Positions 46,941-59,658 of a stretch of 64,000 nucleotides of DNA are shown in pieces. Where the stretch lies: contig JANTQA010000015.1 in NCBI GenBank assembly GCA_027625915.1, forward strand, positions 1,612,001 to 1,676,000, written 5' to 3'. Each line of letters starts with the position of its first letter. The first letter of the stretch is position 1. The stretch is from Anaeramoeba flamelloides (lineage: Eukaryota; Metamonada; Anaeramoebidae). Made by a program: the position numbers and the translations under genes. The notes under the pieces are model-generated. The model did no database searches. It was not told the DNA's origin and was given only the letters and a program-made list of their open reading frames with translations.

Positions 46941-48535
46941 AGGGATTAGCCTCATTATAGATTTCTCTATCATCAAAGTCTGTTATATTTAAGTGTAAAT
47001 GATAAGGATAAGACCATGGCTCAAATAGCTCTAAAAAAATTATTATAAATTTTATTACACAATAAATTTTTACCTCTTTTCTCTAATAATGTCACTATTA
47101 AAGATTTTCATTTTGGAAATTTTTTTTTAATTCCTTTTTGAATCTAAAAATTGAAACTCAAAATAAGAGTATTACAGTATTTAATAACTCATATTTAGAA
47201 CTTCCAAAAGTAACGATTTTTTCAATTGTTTTATTTCAGAAATTAACTCAATAATGGTCACCATAAAAACCCAAAGACTGATTAGTTTTGACTTATCTTG
47301 ATAAAGCTCATTATAATAAGCCTTATTTTGAGAAATGAACTAAATGATAAGACTTATTATTTGAAACCGGTTTGTTAATACAGTCAGTTCCACTTGTTGT
47401 CAACAAACTTTCAACAAAATTTAAGGTAAAAAAAAATTTCGAAATTAAGGCACCTTTTTTTTTGAAAAGTTTTTTTTTACTCAAATTATTTTATTATAAT
47501 CTGAATTTTGTGCCTTAATTAGTGATTTTTTTATTGTGTTCTAAATTTTATTGAAATTTTGTACCTTAAAAGTGGAACTGATAGTACCAATCAATTAAAA
47601 TAAAATTCAAAACAAAAACAAAACAAAAACGATAGTTCCTATTTTATTCTGGAAAATACATAAAAAAAAATGTAAAAAAAATTCTACCAATGTTTTTTAA
47701 GAATTTTGAAAAATTTTCACTCAGACCAAATTTCCGATATATGGTCTTTAAATTAGCAAACTCAAAAAAATTGATCAATTTGATCTATAAATTTTCAAAT
47801 GTTATTTTTTATTTTTATTGTTTTTTAAAAAGATTTAAATTGGATAAGAGATGATTAAACGACTCTTTTAATTTTCACTTTTTTCGACAATTAGTATAAG
47901 CTACTTACTCGATTTACATTAAATTTACTGATTTGATTTATCTCTCAACTCTTCTAATTTTGATAATTACAAACTCCCACCATCATCCTAAAAAGTTATT
48001 TTGAATTACTAAAAAATAACAATCCACCATTTGAAAATAGTCAAAAAGGAAAGAGTAAGTAAGTGGTAAGAAGTTGATCGAAGAGATAATCTAATTAAAT
48101 CATCTTTATATTATATGTTATTTTTGTATTTTTTTTAGCCTAGCCCAGAAGAAAAGGATAACATCAATATATTTCCAATATTTTAGAAATAATTTCTCAA
48201 AAAAATTTCTTGGTTAATTATTTAAATTTTTAGAAAAAATTGAATTTTTTAGCTACTAATCTATATTTCAAAGAAAAAATTAAGAAATATATTTTGCAAC
48301 TTTGAGCCTGAATATTGATAATTGAACCTTTAAATTTGTGGATAAATGTATATTTTATTCTGAAATTGTTGAGTTTTTTACTAATAGATTGATCATTTTT
48401 AATTGATGATATCAACAAATATTACTACTTGACTAATTGATTTTTAGAGACATTTAAATTCGGTAGCACGAATTTGGTTAGGAACAATAACAACCTACAT
48501 TGATCTTCAGTTCCTCCTTCGTAAGTGATAACAAC
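46941..48535 (+). mobile_element. TTAA-type element beta, copy 2, interrupted
   Basis: It starts AGGGATTAGCCTCATTATAG, matching the left end of copy 1 at 28667, and runs collinear with copy 1 to about 47310 (CAAAGACTGATTAGTTTTGA). It resumes at about 48150 (AACATCAATATATTTCCAAT) and reaches its right end near 48535. About 840 bp in between is absent from copy 1 and contains the MITE at 47381-47584. The flanking TTAA has decayed. Confidence 0.65.
47381..47584. mobile_element. TA-flanked inverted-repeat element (Tc1/mariner-like MITE, 204 bp)
   Basis: Left end CAGTCAGTTCCACTTGTTG and right end AAAGTGGAACTGATAG, each next to TA (47379-47380 and 47585-47586). Inward, TTTAAGGTAAAAAA pairs with the region before TTGTACCTTAAA, and AATTAAGGCAC with GTGCCTTAATT. 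A poorer relative with the end TTAAAAGTGTAACTGTTTGT lies at about 48535-48677. Confidence 0.75.
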
Positions 48536-48769
48536 TTGAGGTACATTTTTTGGAATTTTTTTCTTACACAAATCATTTAACTAGAATATGCAAGTTGTGG
48601 CTGAATTTTAATATTTTTTATGTTTTTGAATTTTGTTCGAGGTTTGTGTCTTAAAAGTGTAACTGTTTGTATTAATTCCAAGTTTTTTTATTTCGGGTTT
48701 TTTACTAATTCATTTACAATAATCAAAATAAAGTTTTCTAAATAAATTATTTTTCAAAAATTTTGACTC

Positions 48770-49000
48770 AATTAATAATGTTGATGGAAGATTTTTTTGG
48801 GGGTTTACTCGATATTATTATTAAAAAAATATTTTCATATTTTCCGATCAGAATCATTTTTTCAAATTTCTTCCAATTTAGTTATATTTTTTCTAATTTT
48901 TGTTTTTCTTTTATTTTTCCTTTTTATTTTATTTTTTTTTATATATTTGTTTTCTTTTATTTTGTAATTTCTTTTTATGTAAAAAATCATGTCGAAAACA
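48770..49000 (+). repeat. Dispersed repeat R2, copy 2
   Basis: Direct match to 24170-24440, as described there. It lies between the MITE-like piece at about 48535-48677 and the AT microsatellite at 49275. Confidence 0.5.
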
Positions 49001-49272
49001 CAAATATTTTCGAAAAGAAAAATAATCATTAACAAAAATAAGATCAAGTAATATCTTTGAAAATAAATTAAATTATAGCAAAAAATATTCTTTTTAAACT
49101 TTTTAACAGTGGAAGTTTATTAATTAAAAACTCTATAATATTTATTTCAAAAATTGTGACTTGATTTTATTCAGTTTTTGGTTTTATTTTTTTCTAATTT
49201 TTAAAATATCAGATTTTTTTAAAGTGAATCACGAATTGTATTGAATTTTTTAAGTTGTTCTTGAATACTAAA

Positions 49273-49274
<2 letters not shown>

Positions 49275-49342
<68 letters not shown>

Positions 49343-49428
49343 CAATATATATCACAGGTATGACGATTTTTTTTGATGTCATAAAACACGTTGGCGTACG
49401 CATGAGCGACGCGTAAAATTCGTTTCTT

Positions 49429-49480
<52 letters not shown>

Positions 49481-49500
49481 GTATGTATATGTATGTATGT
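49275..49500. repeat. AT microsatellites around a CpG-rich core
   Basis: (TA)n at about 49276-49341, then about 90 bp of unique sequence, then (AT)n and (GTAT)n to 49500. The core contains CACAGGTATGACGA and the unusually GC- and CpG-rich GGCGTACGCATGAGCGACGC (49393-49412). Open frames here encode only Ile/Tyr repeats and are not genes. Confidence 0.85.
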
Positions 49501-50904
49501 AGGAATTTTTTTCGTTTCAAAATTCACCGACTAAAGATTTTATTTATTTCTTTTAGTATATATCTCAGAAATAATTCATAATTTAAAGTAAAAAAAAAAC
49601 AATAAATAAAATTTAAAAATGTAAAAAAAAAAAATGGAAAGAGTTTTTTATTTATTTATTTTTTGCTTTATACCAAAAAAGAAATTAAAAAAAAATTTTG
49701 AATTAAAATTTATTATGATGTAATTAAATACATTCCAAAAAAAAAATTTTTTTGATCGAAATAAAAAAATTAAAAGTAAAGAACAATCAATTAACTACTA
49801 ATAAAAAAAAATCAAATTAACCAGATACGATATTTTATACACTCTCTACACTTTGATTGAGTTTTGTAATTTTATCTTCATTAGTTCACCAATTTCTATT
49901 TTTATGTTAAAGTTAATAAATATAATAATAGAATAAATAAAATTAAGAAAGAAACAATATAATAATTCAAAACACAATTTAAATAGTGAAAGAGATATTA
50001 CTTGTTTTTACCTTACTTTGAAATTTTATTTCCACTAGATAAACAAAGTAATATAAGTATAAAAAAGTAGAAAGCAATACTTTTGTAAAACATAAACAAA
50101 AGTATAGTCTGAAAACAATTTTTTAAAAAATGAATAATAAAAAATGAAATTATTTTTTATTATAACATAATAAAGCAACAGTAAGGAAATAACTGTTAAG
50201 TAATGAGAAATTTGATAATGATTATGTAAAAAAAATTAAGGTAAAACGGTTTTATAGTATCAAAAAAATAAAATAATAACAATATAATTTTCTTATTAAT
50301 AAGTTGAAATATAACACATATGAAGAAAAAAATTACTGATCACATTTTCCAAATTCAAAATTGTGAAAAAAAATTTTAAAAGTTAAAAATTTCTAATATT
50401 TTTTTTGTGATCAATAAAAAATTATATTGGGAGAGGTAATCAAAACACAAAATAATTAGGTGAGCTGATCTAATTTGGAATCGGTTTAAAAGTTAAATTT
50501 TTACCACTTTTCTTCCATAACTAGCAATTTATTTCAAAAAATTATTTGGATTTCTTAATTTTTAAAGAGTTGATAATTTTAAAGAGTTTTAAACCTAACC
50601 ACTACTTTGTGTTGTTTAGGTATTTTCTAAAGAGAAAATCAAGCTATTTTCATGATTGTATTTGCAAAACCCCATATTTAAATGGGGAATTGTGAATCCC
50701 CATTATTTGCTAAGGCTTTGAAGGCAATTGCTTCTTAGTTATCGTTGTATATAATTGTTTTGTTTGGTTTTTCGTTGTTTTTAAGTTTTTTCGTTTGCTT
50801 TTTTTCACATCCTAGAAACAAAAAGTGTGATTTCAAAAGAATTCGAGGACTTTTTCAAAAATCAAAAAACGAAAACAACGAATGAAACGAAAAATATATA
50901 TAAA

Positions 50905-50968
50905 AAAAGTAAAAAAACGCAGTTTTTTACATCTTTCGCGTTTTTGAAACGGAAACTCGTATTACCTG

Positions 50969-51004
<36 letters not shown>
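50905..51004. repeat. (AT)n microsatellite with a related CpG-containing flank
   Basis: (AT)n at 50971-51004 is preceded by TTTCGCGTTTTTGAAACGGA and CGTATTACCTGT. On the minus strand the flank reads ACAGGTAATACGA directly after the microsatellite, closely matching ACAGGTATGACGA at 49353-49365, which also directly follows an AT microsatellite. Confidence 0.6.
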
Positions 51005-51006
<2 letters not shown>

Positions 51007-53000
51007 ATTTATAATTTCAGGATAACCACAATTTTTGAAATTATTCTTAGTAGTATTCATAATAATTTTTGTTGAAAATTTTCTAATTATATGAATTAAT
51101 TTTCTATATGAGAAATAAATTGAAATTCGACCTTAATTCGATAAATCAATTTGAACAATTTTTTGATTAATACTTTAAATTTCATGAATTAATTTTTTGT
51201 CCAAAAATAAAATTGTAATAAAATTAAATAATTCTTCATTTTCTTTCTTAAGTATATAAACTATTTTTTCTTTTTTTAACAATTAAGATTTAAATTTTTT
51301 CAATATTTTTTTTATTTTTTTTTATTTTTTTTTCTAATGAACTCTATTTCACTTTACAGGAACCAGCCAAAATATTAAAAGTCACTTTATTTTGAGTATC
51401 AACTTAAACACCATTATTTCAAAATAAGAGAAATAATAAACTCCAAACGATTAAAGCTGAGATTCATTGTAGAAATACCTAAAAAAATTATAAAATACCG
51501 AAAAAAAAGATTGTTAGAAAATTGATTGGGCCCTTATTATTTAAATATTTCATACAAGATTTCTCAATTTCATAAGAAGATTAAAATTTTTCGAAATGTG
51601 TTACTTTTAATAAAAAATATATTGATTTGAAAAGAAAATACAAATGTTCAATTTTATGAATTCTAATTTGAAGTTTCAAATATTTTTTTTATTCAAATTA
51701 ACACTAAAAAAAAATAAAAAAGAAAAAGAAAAAAAATTAAAGAAAAAAAAAAAATTGACTAATTTAAAAAAAATTGATCAGGATTAAAGATGGATTATTT
51801 ATTTTGAGATGAGAAATGAATTAAAATCAAAGAAAAAGTTCAATTCATTCAACAAAACTGGGCCACTTTAACTGGAAAAGTGTTTATATTAGTACTCAGC
51901 CCAAAGCATCTTTTTCTTAACTTCCTTTCTGAATTGGTTATAAAGAATTGTATAACATTTTATTTTTAAATAACTGAAATCATAAAATATTATTTTACCA
52001 TATTTTGTAAAGTTGTTATAATTCTTTCTAAGAAAAAAGTTGATATTTTTATTTTTTCCAAATGATTTATTTTTATTTTTCCATTAAGATCGAAATCTAT
52101 TAATATTAAAACATCAAGAAATTGATCTTGAGTTGAAAGTTTCAAAAAATTTTTTTCTTCGGGAAAATTTTGTAAACATTGAATTAATTAAATCAAATTT
52201 TATAGTTTTAATCCATTATAGATCAAAAAGTATTGAAATACTAATTACTCAATTTTTTTGAAAAAAAAATAAAAAAAAAAAAAAATAAAAAAAAAAAAAT
52301 AAAAAGATAAGAAAATAAGAGATTTGTATCCAATCCTTAAAAAATTTTGGATTTTATATTACTTCCATTATTAAAAGAGTTAAAAAAAAAAACACATCAA
52401 AACAAATTATATGAGAAACCTTCAAAATGAATTTGAACTAAATTTTTATAACATCTAAAGTTTTTTTAAAAAAAAAAAATTGATTGTTTAATAGGAAAAC
52501 TTATAACAAATCAATAAATAAATTTTATAATTAAGGAAACTCTGATCTATCTGTTCTGGTGTTCAGGTATTCTAGTTATTATAACTCTATGGTAACTCAA
52601 TCGATTTGAATAAATCAGATATTCATTGGAAACAGTTGTATATAATATTATTATTCATAAAAAAGTTTTCACAAAAAGTATTTTTCAAAATCTGCAACCT
52701 ATAATAAAAAATAATAACTCTCAAAAAGGTTTTATACTGATTTTGCTGTTATTATTAGAAGATCAAGTTATATTTTTTGTTTAAAATATAGGATTTGGAA
52801 AGAAAAATTGAATAAAGAGTTATTTTTCAAAATTTCTGCCTTAAAATATTAATTTAACAACAATAATTGATCAAGTTTAGAGTTAAACAAATGTAATCAA
52901 GTTTCAAAAGTTAATTCAGTTTTTGACTTAATTTTTTCATTAGAAATAGATTATCATTTTTTTTTTAATCAAGCTTATTGACTTTTTTGTCTTGTTAAAA

Positions 53001-54007
53001 ATGACAACAACAATTATTGACGGAAGTGGACACATTATGGGAAGGCTTGCATCTGTAATTGCCAAACAACTCCTTTCAGGAAATAGAGTTATTGTAGTTA
53101 GATGTGAAGAGATTATTATTGTTGGCCCTTGGTCAAGAACAAGAGGTAAATAATTTTTCTTTTTTAAACGCCTTTCTGCTTATTCTTTTTCCAATCACGA
53201 TTCGAGTGTGTACACTATGAAAAGGAATTATCTTTTTCAAACAAAAACACTTTGATTTTTACAAACATTTCCTTCTTTTTTTTTTTCTTCTCCCATGCTT
53301 TGCTTTTTTTTTTTTTTTTTTTTTTTTTACCTTTTCTTTTCCTATTTTTTCTTTTCTTTTCTTTTTTTTTCTTTTCTTTTCTTTTCCTGTTTTTCTTTTG
53401 AACAAATCAAAATAAACAAATTCCAAAAAAACAAAAAAAACAATTCCAAACGATTAACCAATACCCTCAAAAACACCAAAACCCAAAATAAAAACCAAAA
53501 CCCTTTCAAAATCTTTATTCACTCCACAATTCCACTTTTATAAACCAAACAGAAAAATATTGCCAATGGAAAAGAAAAAGAACAAGTGTAAGACCAAACC
53601 ACGGTCCATTCCATTACAGAGAACCATCCAGGATCTTTTGGAAATCCGTCCGAGGAATGCTTCCACACAAGACGTTCAGAGGCACCGCTGCTCTTAAGAG
53701 ATTAAAAGTCTTTGAAGGGATCCCAGCCCCTTACGACAAAAGACAAAGAGTTGTTGTCCCAGAAGCACTTAAGGTCTTGAAAGTCAAACCATTCAGAAAG
53801 TCAACAAAATTAGGAAGACTCTCACATGAATTTGGCTGGAAACACTCAGAGCTTGTTGGAGAACTTGAAAAGAAAAGAAAAGCAAGAGCAAAAAACTACT
53901 TTCTCCAAAAAAACGCCAGAAAGAAAATTGTTGAACAAGCCTTTGAAAACAAAAAAAAGGAACTTGAAAAATTAGATCCTATTTTAAAACAATTTGGTTG
54001 CCTTTAA
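53001..54007 (+). CDS. RPL13A: 60S ribosomal protein uL13 (L13A)
   Basis: Two exons, 53001-53145 and 53553-54007, with a 407-bp GTAAAT...AACAG intron; 199 aa, close to the 199-203 aa of yeast and human relatives. It starts MTTTIIDGSGHIMGRLASVI and continues with the family signatures GPFHYREPSRIFWKSVRGML, PHKT, RGTAALKRLKVFEGIP, PYDKRQRVVVP and LGRLSHEFGWKH. It is a structural protein of the large ribosomal subunit. The usual NKLKY region around the exon join reads SRTREKYCQWKRKR, so this lineage is divergent there. Codons are clearly richer in C- and G-ending forms than in the neighbouring genes, as expected for a highly expressed gene. The intron holds a long poly(T) and CTTTT tract. Confidence 0.96.
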
Positions 54008-54786
54008 ACTCGAATCAATTTACTTTTTCCAAATTTGACACTTGATTGTTTTTGATCAATTAATTAAAAATCGTTTTACTGATTATTTCTTCTCTTATAT
54101 TTTCTTTTCAATCTTTTCTTTTCTTTTCTTTTCATTTCTTTTCTTCTTTTTTGTCTTTAAAGATTTTTTTTTATAGATTTTGAAATCAAATATTTCTCAG
54201 ATTAAATGGGGAATGAGTTCCATAAAATTCTTTAAACAAATTTTTTTTATTTCTTGAGATCATGAGGCAAAACTAAATTACCAATTAATACATAGAAAAA
54301 CAAATAACAAAATAACACCAAAACAATACATTTTTTTTTTTTTTTTTTTTTTTGATTTTAATTGTCATTTAAACGAGAATACCACATAAGCCCCAATACT
54401 AACACAAAAATTTATAATACATTTAAATTGATTTTCTATGTTAAAATTTTATCATGTTATACAAACAGTAAAATGGTGACAGTCGTTCCAAACCTACCAT
54501 GAAAGTTGTCATAATAGAAATTAGTTTTCTCATGTCACAGTTAAATATCAATAAAAAACCTTCTGTTAATCAAAATTTCAGAATTTATACTTTGAAAGAG
54601 GGGTTTTTAAAAAAATTCTAATTTGATAGTTTCAAAAAAAAATTTGTTGTTTATGAAATAAATTCAAAACAAAGATTCCAAATAATGAAGATCCTATTTA
54701 TTAATTACTTTTAAATGGTCTTGTCTTTTTGTTTTTAAGATATTGAAGATCAACAAAAACACCATAAAATAAATTTATTATAGGTA

Positions 54787-55374
54787 AGGTATTTCCAAAA
54801 AAGTCTGTAACATTTTTTTTTACATTTCATAAAAAAACATCTTTGTTAGTGAAAGTTATTTGTTAATTGACAATATAAAATTAAGTTTAGTATTAATACC
54901 GATTGAATCAATAACTAAGGTATTTATTTTGAAATATGTAAACTGAAATATTTCCAAAAAAAAAAAAAAAAAATAGTACTTTTTTTGGTGAAAACAATAT
55001 ATGTTGAATTGCAATAAAAAACTGGAAATATGGAGAGGGAACAAATGATTTTTTAAATAGTTAAATACATAAATATATTTTTTTAATTCTATTTGAAATT
55101 TTGTTGAGATTATAAAAGTTATAATAACTTTTTTTTTTTGATCAAAAAGTAACAAATAAACACAAATTTTCACACTTAAAAATATATGATAAAATCAAGA
55201 ACAGAAATTTAATATCTTTGATTTATGTAAAATATATATCGAAAAAAAAATTGAATTATTATCAAGAATTAATAAATAGCAGTTAATAATTTTAGATATT
55301 AGAATACTTTTTTGAAGATTCAGTTTAATAAATTATTTTCAAAATAAATTTGCCCCACTTTCTTTGAAATAGCT
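54787..55374 (-). mobile_element. MITE-like element, copy 2
   Basis: Inverse-orientation match to 25960-26540 over its whole length (landmarks CCATATTTCCAGTTTTTTAT and GGGGCAAATTTATTTT read on the minus strand). The open frame at 54856-55173 is inside it and mirrors the one in copy 1; both could be relics of one frame, but neither is a supported gene. Confidence 0.65.
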
Positions 55375-56269
55375 TAGATCATTCAAAGGGTTTCTTTTTG
55401 AAACATTTTAATTTATAAATGATTTAGTATTAGAAATTTTTGGTTGATAATAAAATTTTATGATTTGTAATAAATAATTTCTGTTATTGTATTTGATACA
55501 GCCTTTCAAAATTTACCATGAAAATTTATACGAAATAGATATTGAATTTCTATTATTAAATTGTTTTTATTAAATAGAAAATTGAATTTTTATCGTAAGC
55601 TAAAAAGTAAAAGTTCTATTACTTTATTAGATTTTTTTTTTTTATAAATAATATTAAAAATTTAATTGCTTAAGACAAGTAATGATAATAATCAAACAAA
55701 CTGGAAAGTCTTTTTTAATCTTTTTTTTTAAATTGTTTAAATCTGAGATTTTAATAATATTGGAAATTGAATATTTGTATTAATATAAGTTTTTTTATGT
55801 ATTTTTTGTCTATATACAAAACTAAAAAATTGGATAAAATACTTATTTTTTTTATTAATAAAAGTTCAGGTATATGATTAATTTTAATACCCATTTTAAT
55901 TATTATCATACATTGCAATTTTTTAAATTGATAATGAAAATCTATTTTCTTAATTTTTTTTTTGGTAGGGTTGGGGAATGAAATGGTTGACTATATTCAC
56001 CACCAATATAAAATATTTTAGAATTCAGTAAAACCCCAACAAATTAAAATATTTATAATTTGAAAATTAATCCTCTATTTTGAAACTTATATAATGTGCA
56101 AATTATTCAAATAAATACTCTTATGTCATAAATGTAGATAAATCAAAATGTTATAAATTATATATATATATATATAGAAAAAATATTTTTGATATCACTT
56201 AAGAATTATTCAATTTTTTCCGTAATTACCAAATATATGAAAATCATCATAAAATATGGATATCGAAAT

Positions 56270-56690
56270 TCAAAAAAATAAATATATGAAATAAACTTTA
56301 TTTTAGTTTGAGAGTTAAACTTTTATTCAAAATATCAAATATTTTGTCAAATTGAAAATTGAGGATTGAATAAAAAAAATGAGTAGTATAATATACATCA
56401 ACGAAGAGTTGATATCACTCTGAAATAAAACTAATAAATAAATAGATTTTCTTAAAAAAAGAAAAACTCAAATTCTTTATTTTAGATTGAGAAAAACAAC
56501 AATGTTCATTTTGTTATCTTATTGAAATCTCAAATAAAATCCAAATAGGAATAAAAATTAAAAATCTCTACAATGCATTTCCATTTTTTCAATAATATTA
56601 AAATAACATGTTTTTATTCAGCGACTATCTGTCTTGCAATAAAAAAAAATTGCAAATTAATTTTGTTATCAAAAAAAAAAATAATTAAAA
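56270..56690 (+). repeat. Dispersed repeat family R1, copy
   Basis: Direct match to 33290-33640, sharing AATAGATTTTCTTAAAAA, AACAATGTTCATTTTG, TCTCTACAATG and the end CTTGCAATAAAAAAAA. Class unknown. Confidence 0.5.
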
Positions 56691-57194
56691 AAAAAACAAA
56701 ATGAGAATTGTCTGAAAGAGTATAATTTTATTTTTGTTATTACCAAAATTAGTATTTTTTTTCCAATCTCTATTCAACCAAATTAATATTATGTAATCCA
56801 TTCAAACCGAATATCACAGTTAGCCTGGAAAATTGTTTTTATTAAATATTAATAATATTATTAATAATTTTAACAAAAAAAAAACTCTAAACTTGATTAA
56901 TCTAAGTGGAAAAATAAAAAAATATTAAAAAATTTAAAAATCCCTAAATAGAAATTTAGGAATTATTAAAGTGCTTTCAAGTTCTATAGAGTATATAGAG
57001 TTTTTTATAAAAAAAATAGAAGAAAATAATATATTTTACTCAATTCAGCTGATTTTCTGGAAAAAATAACTGTTTTTTTTTTTTAATTCTTGTTTTTGTT
57101 TCAAAAATTAATTGAATAACCAATTAATACGAAAATGAATAAAAAAATCAACATAGAGTATACGAATGGGGTTAATAAGTGCTGTATAGTACAT

Positions 57195-57335
57195 ATATTT
57201 TCTAATATTCAAAATAATAGAGTAAAATCCTAAATTTTTCTCTATTCTTTTGAATTCTGGAAAACCTAAGTTTGTTTTTTTTTAATTTTTTTAAATAAAA
57301 ACAATTTTTGAAATTTTATTTTTATTTCTTTATTA
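57195..57335. repeat. Two hairpin cassettes (M2 + M3)
   Basis: An M2-type stem closing CTATTCTTTTGAATTCTGGA (57245-57264) is followed at once by an M3-type stem with ATTTTTTTAAATAAAAACAA and its inverse. No M1 cassette or tail repeat was found next to it, so it is a partial array. Confidence 0.7.
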
Positions 57336-59102
57336 AAAAAAAAACTTATTGTAAATAAGAAGAAATAAAAACACCCCCTTACAACTAGTTCCGTGATAAA
57401 TGCAAAAAAGTTCAAAGTAACATAAGAGTATCATATTTTTGTTATAAAAAATAGATTTTAACCAATTTTTAGAGATAAATAAAGAGTTCCATACATTTAT
57501 CCAAATTGTGGTAATAGTTATTATAATATCTGATTATTTTAATAGACAGATAATACTTTTAATCAAAAAAAAATCGTTAAGTTAACTCCAATATTTCAAT
57601 TTTAAAATAAAATAATTTTTCAAACAAAGTATTGGTATTCACCGTGAGATTTTATATTGAAAATCCATTTAAATTCAAAAATCAAAACATATGTTTCGTT
57701 TACTATTCCCAAAATTTGGATAAATGTATGGAACTCTTTATTTATTCCAAAAATTGGAAAAACTTTATTTTTTTACAACATTCCATATTTACTCTTTTGA
57801 AAGTACAAAATATGAGTATAAAAAAAATACAAAAAAATCAACATATATTTGGAATTTTTTTGAACATTAAATTACCTCGAAAGTTTGTAAATTAAAAGTA
57901 GGGCTGGCTGTAAACAAAGAAGAAAAAAATGATTTTGTTTTTAATAAAAAAAATATTTGAAAATCATTAGTTTACAGAATATAGAGGGCTAAATAATAAT
58001 CTTCAATTATATTTAAATAGAATTGATTTGATTTTGAACTTGTAAAAAAAAATTATTTCATTTTGAAGAAATTTAAGTATTGGAAATATCGAATAAGAAA
58101 TAATTGTGAAGATTTTTTTTTGAAATTTAAAATTTTGAAATTCAGAATATTTTATAAGTTTTTTTTATTGGGATGTTTATTTTGTCAAATTGAGATATTC
58201 TGGAATTATTTTTTTTTGTAAATTGAATTTTTGTCCAAAAAAATATTTTAAATTTTTTAATTTGTTTATTGATTTTTTGTTATTGGTAATACTTTGAATT
58301 GTTTTTTGTGTTTTGTAAATTTGAAACAATAGAGATCTAATCATTTTTTTTCTTTTAGAATATTATATTGATCAATCAATTCTCATCGATTTGTTAATAT
58401 TAAAATAAGATTATAACCATTTAGGAAAAAAAGAGAAAATAGAAAAAAAGGTTAAACATGGTTTTTCATTGGGTACATTATTGAAAATTGAAAGTGGGTC
58501 AATTTAAAGCAGAAATAAATTAGCTCTAAAAGAATAATTCATTATATTATTTTCAATCAAATCAATAAAAAACAATTTAAATCTCATTTTTTGATCAAAA
58601 TCTGATTGTGGTTTTGGTGATATCAAAAATATACCAATTTTTTCGACAAATTTTTATTTATTGATCATTCAAAGCAAAACACCACTTACCAAAAGATAGA
58701 ATTAAATAAATTGTTATTATATTGAATCCTACACTTTGTTTTAATCCTGGGTTCTTTCTTTTTTAATAATTGATTTTACTTTTTTTAATTTCCAGGTTCT
58801 ATTAAAGTTTTCCAATGTAAATCCTTGTTTCAGCTTTTTTTTTTCCCCATTTAATTTTTTTCGAGAATTGTAACTTTTTTGGGAAATCAGAACATTTTAT
58901 CTTCAATAAAAAGCCAACCTTTTTCTGGTAGCAAGTTGCTCTTGGATAGAGAAGAAATCGGCTGTCAGTGGCTAGACCGTTAAATGTGAAAATCAAAAAG
59001 AGAAAATTACAATTATTCCATTCCAAGTAATTCATTTTTTGATGATTTTTTGCTTTTTACTTTGAAAAAAACTGTTTAGAAACTTTGGTTTGAAAAAGAA
59101 TT

Positions 59103-59658
59103 ATGTTTAACAAAATTAAAAATGGAGTTAGACATATGTGTAAGAACTTTTAGAATTGTTTTTTTTTTTTTTTTTTTTTTTTTTTTTCATTTCAACAGAC
59201 CTCTTAAACAGAATCATAAAAATTAAAAATGATCCAATTTCTTTCTTATTCACGTTCTCAAAATTCACTCCAATCAATTAGCAAAAACAAAAGGAATTAA
59301 TTCTGATTCACCATTTTTCTTGTTTGGAACAAAATTTGATCCAAAAAACCTTGGATCAAAAAATAGTGAAAAATGGAATTACTTGCGGTATGTGCTCAGA
59401 TCAATAATTTTTATAAGTTATCGTTCAAATTTTGTCCAAATTCATGGCTTTACATCCGATACGGGATGGGGTTGTATGTACCGAACAGGTAATCCAGTTT
59501 TTTCTTTCTTATTTTTTTCATCTCTTCATCCAAAAAAAAAACAAAAAAGATCTTTTTTATTTATTATTTTTCTTTTTTTGATTTCTTCTTGTTTTTTATG
59601 AAAAAAAAAGGACAAATGATGCTCGCTCAAGCATTTCAACAATTTTTTTTAGGAAAAG
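59103..59658 (+). CDS. ATG4: ATG4 autophagy cysteine protease, 5' exons only
   Basis: Three exons are visible: 59103-59139, 59282-59488 and 59611-59658 (GTAAGA, GTAATC and GTAAAT donors). The first gives MFNKIKNGVRHM; exon 2 has FFLFGTKFD and the peptidase C54 core TSDTGWGCMYRTG; the join to exon 3 restores RTGQMMLAQAFQQFFLGK. The Cys in WGC is the catalytic nucleophile. ATG4 cleaves the C-terminus of ATG8 and removes its lipid, a step of autophagosome formation in the cytosol. The Asp-Pro-His part of the active site and the rest of the domain are not found before 64000, so the next intron must exceed 4.3 kb, or the copy is truncated. Exon 1 and its acceptor (CAATTAG at 59281) were chosen because the stronger-looking acceptor at about 59199 leads to stops in all frames. 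Confidence 0.88.

Larger units (their letters stand above)
44523..53000. other. 8.5-kb intergenic region
   Basis: No host gene was found. From 44523 to 46930 I see only AT-rich sequence. From 46941 to 48535 lies a second copy of element beta with insertions, followed by a piece like the Tc1-type MITE (about 48535-48677), repeat R2 (48770-49000) and two AT microsatellite blocks (49275-49500 and 50971-51004). From 51010 to 53000 nothing is recognisable apart from poly(A) and poly(T) tracts. The open frame at 45870-46064 is unsupported. Confidence 0.65.
54008..59102. other. 5.1-kb intergenic region
   Basis: No host gene was found. It carries the second MITE copy at 54787-55374, a piece of family R1 (56270-56690) and a short pair of hairpin cassettes (57195-57335). 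Two decayed ends similar to the 7028 element occur at 54484 (ACAGTCGTTCCAAACCTACC) and 55499 (ACAGCCTTTCAAAATTTACC). The rest is AT-rich with homopolymer runs. Open frames at 57632-57895 and 58802-59035 are within the range expected by chance. Confidence 0.65.

Noticed and set aside
49209-49527. Ile/Tyr-repeat open frames
   Set aside because: Produced by AT and GTAT microsatellites.
54856-55173. 105-codon minus-strand frame as a gene
   Set aside because: It lies wholly inside a MITE-like element with a second copy at 25960-26540; treated as part of that element.
57632-57895. 87-codon plus-strand frame
   Set aside because: No ATG start, no homology and a length expected to occur by chance in a window of this composition.
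58802-59035. 77-codon minus-strand frame in front of ATG4
   Set aside because: No ATG-supported gene structure or homology; length within chance expectation.
59200-59281. Alternative ATG4 start using the acceptor TTTCAACAG near 59199
   Set aside because: All three frames after that acceptor meet a stop before the conserved part, whereas the CAATTAG acceptor at 59281 keeps the frame.
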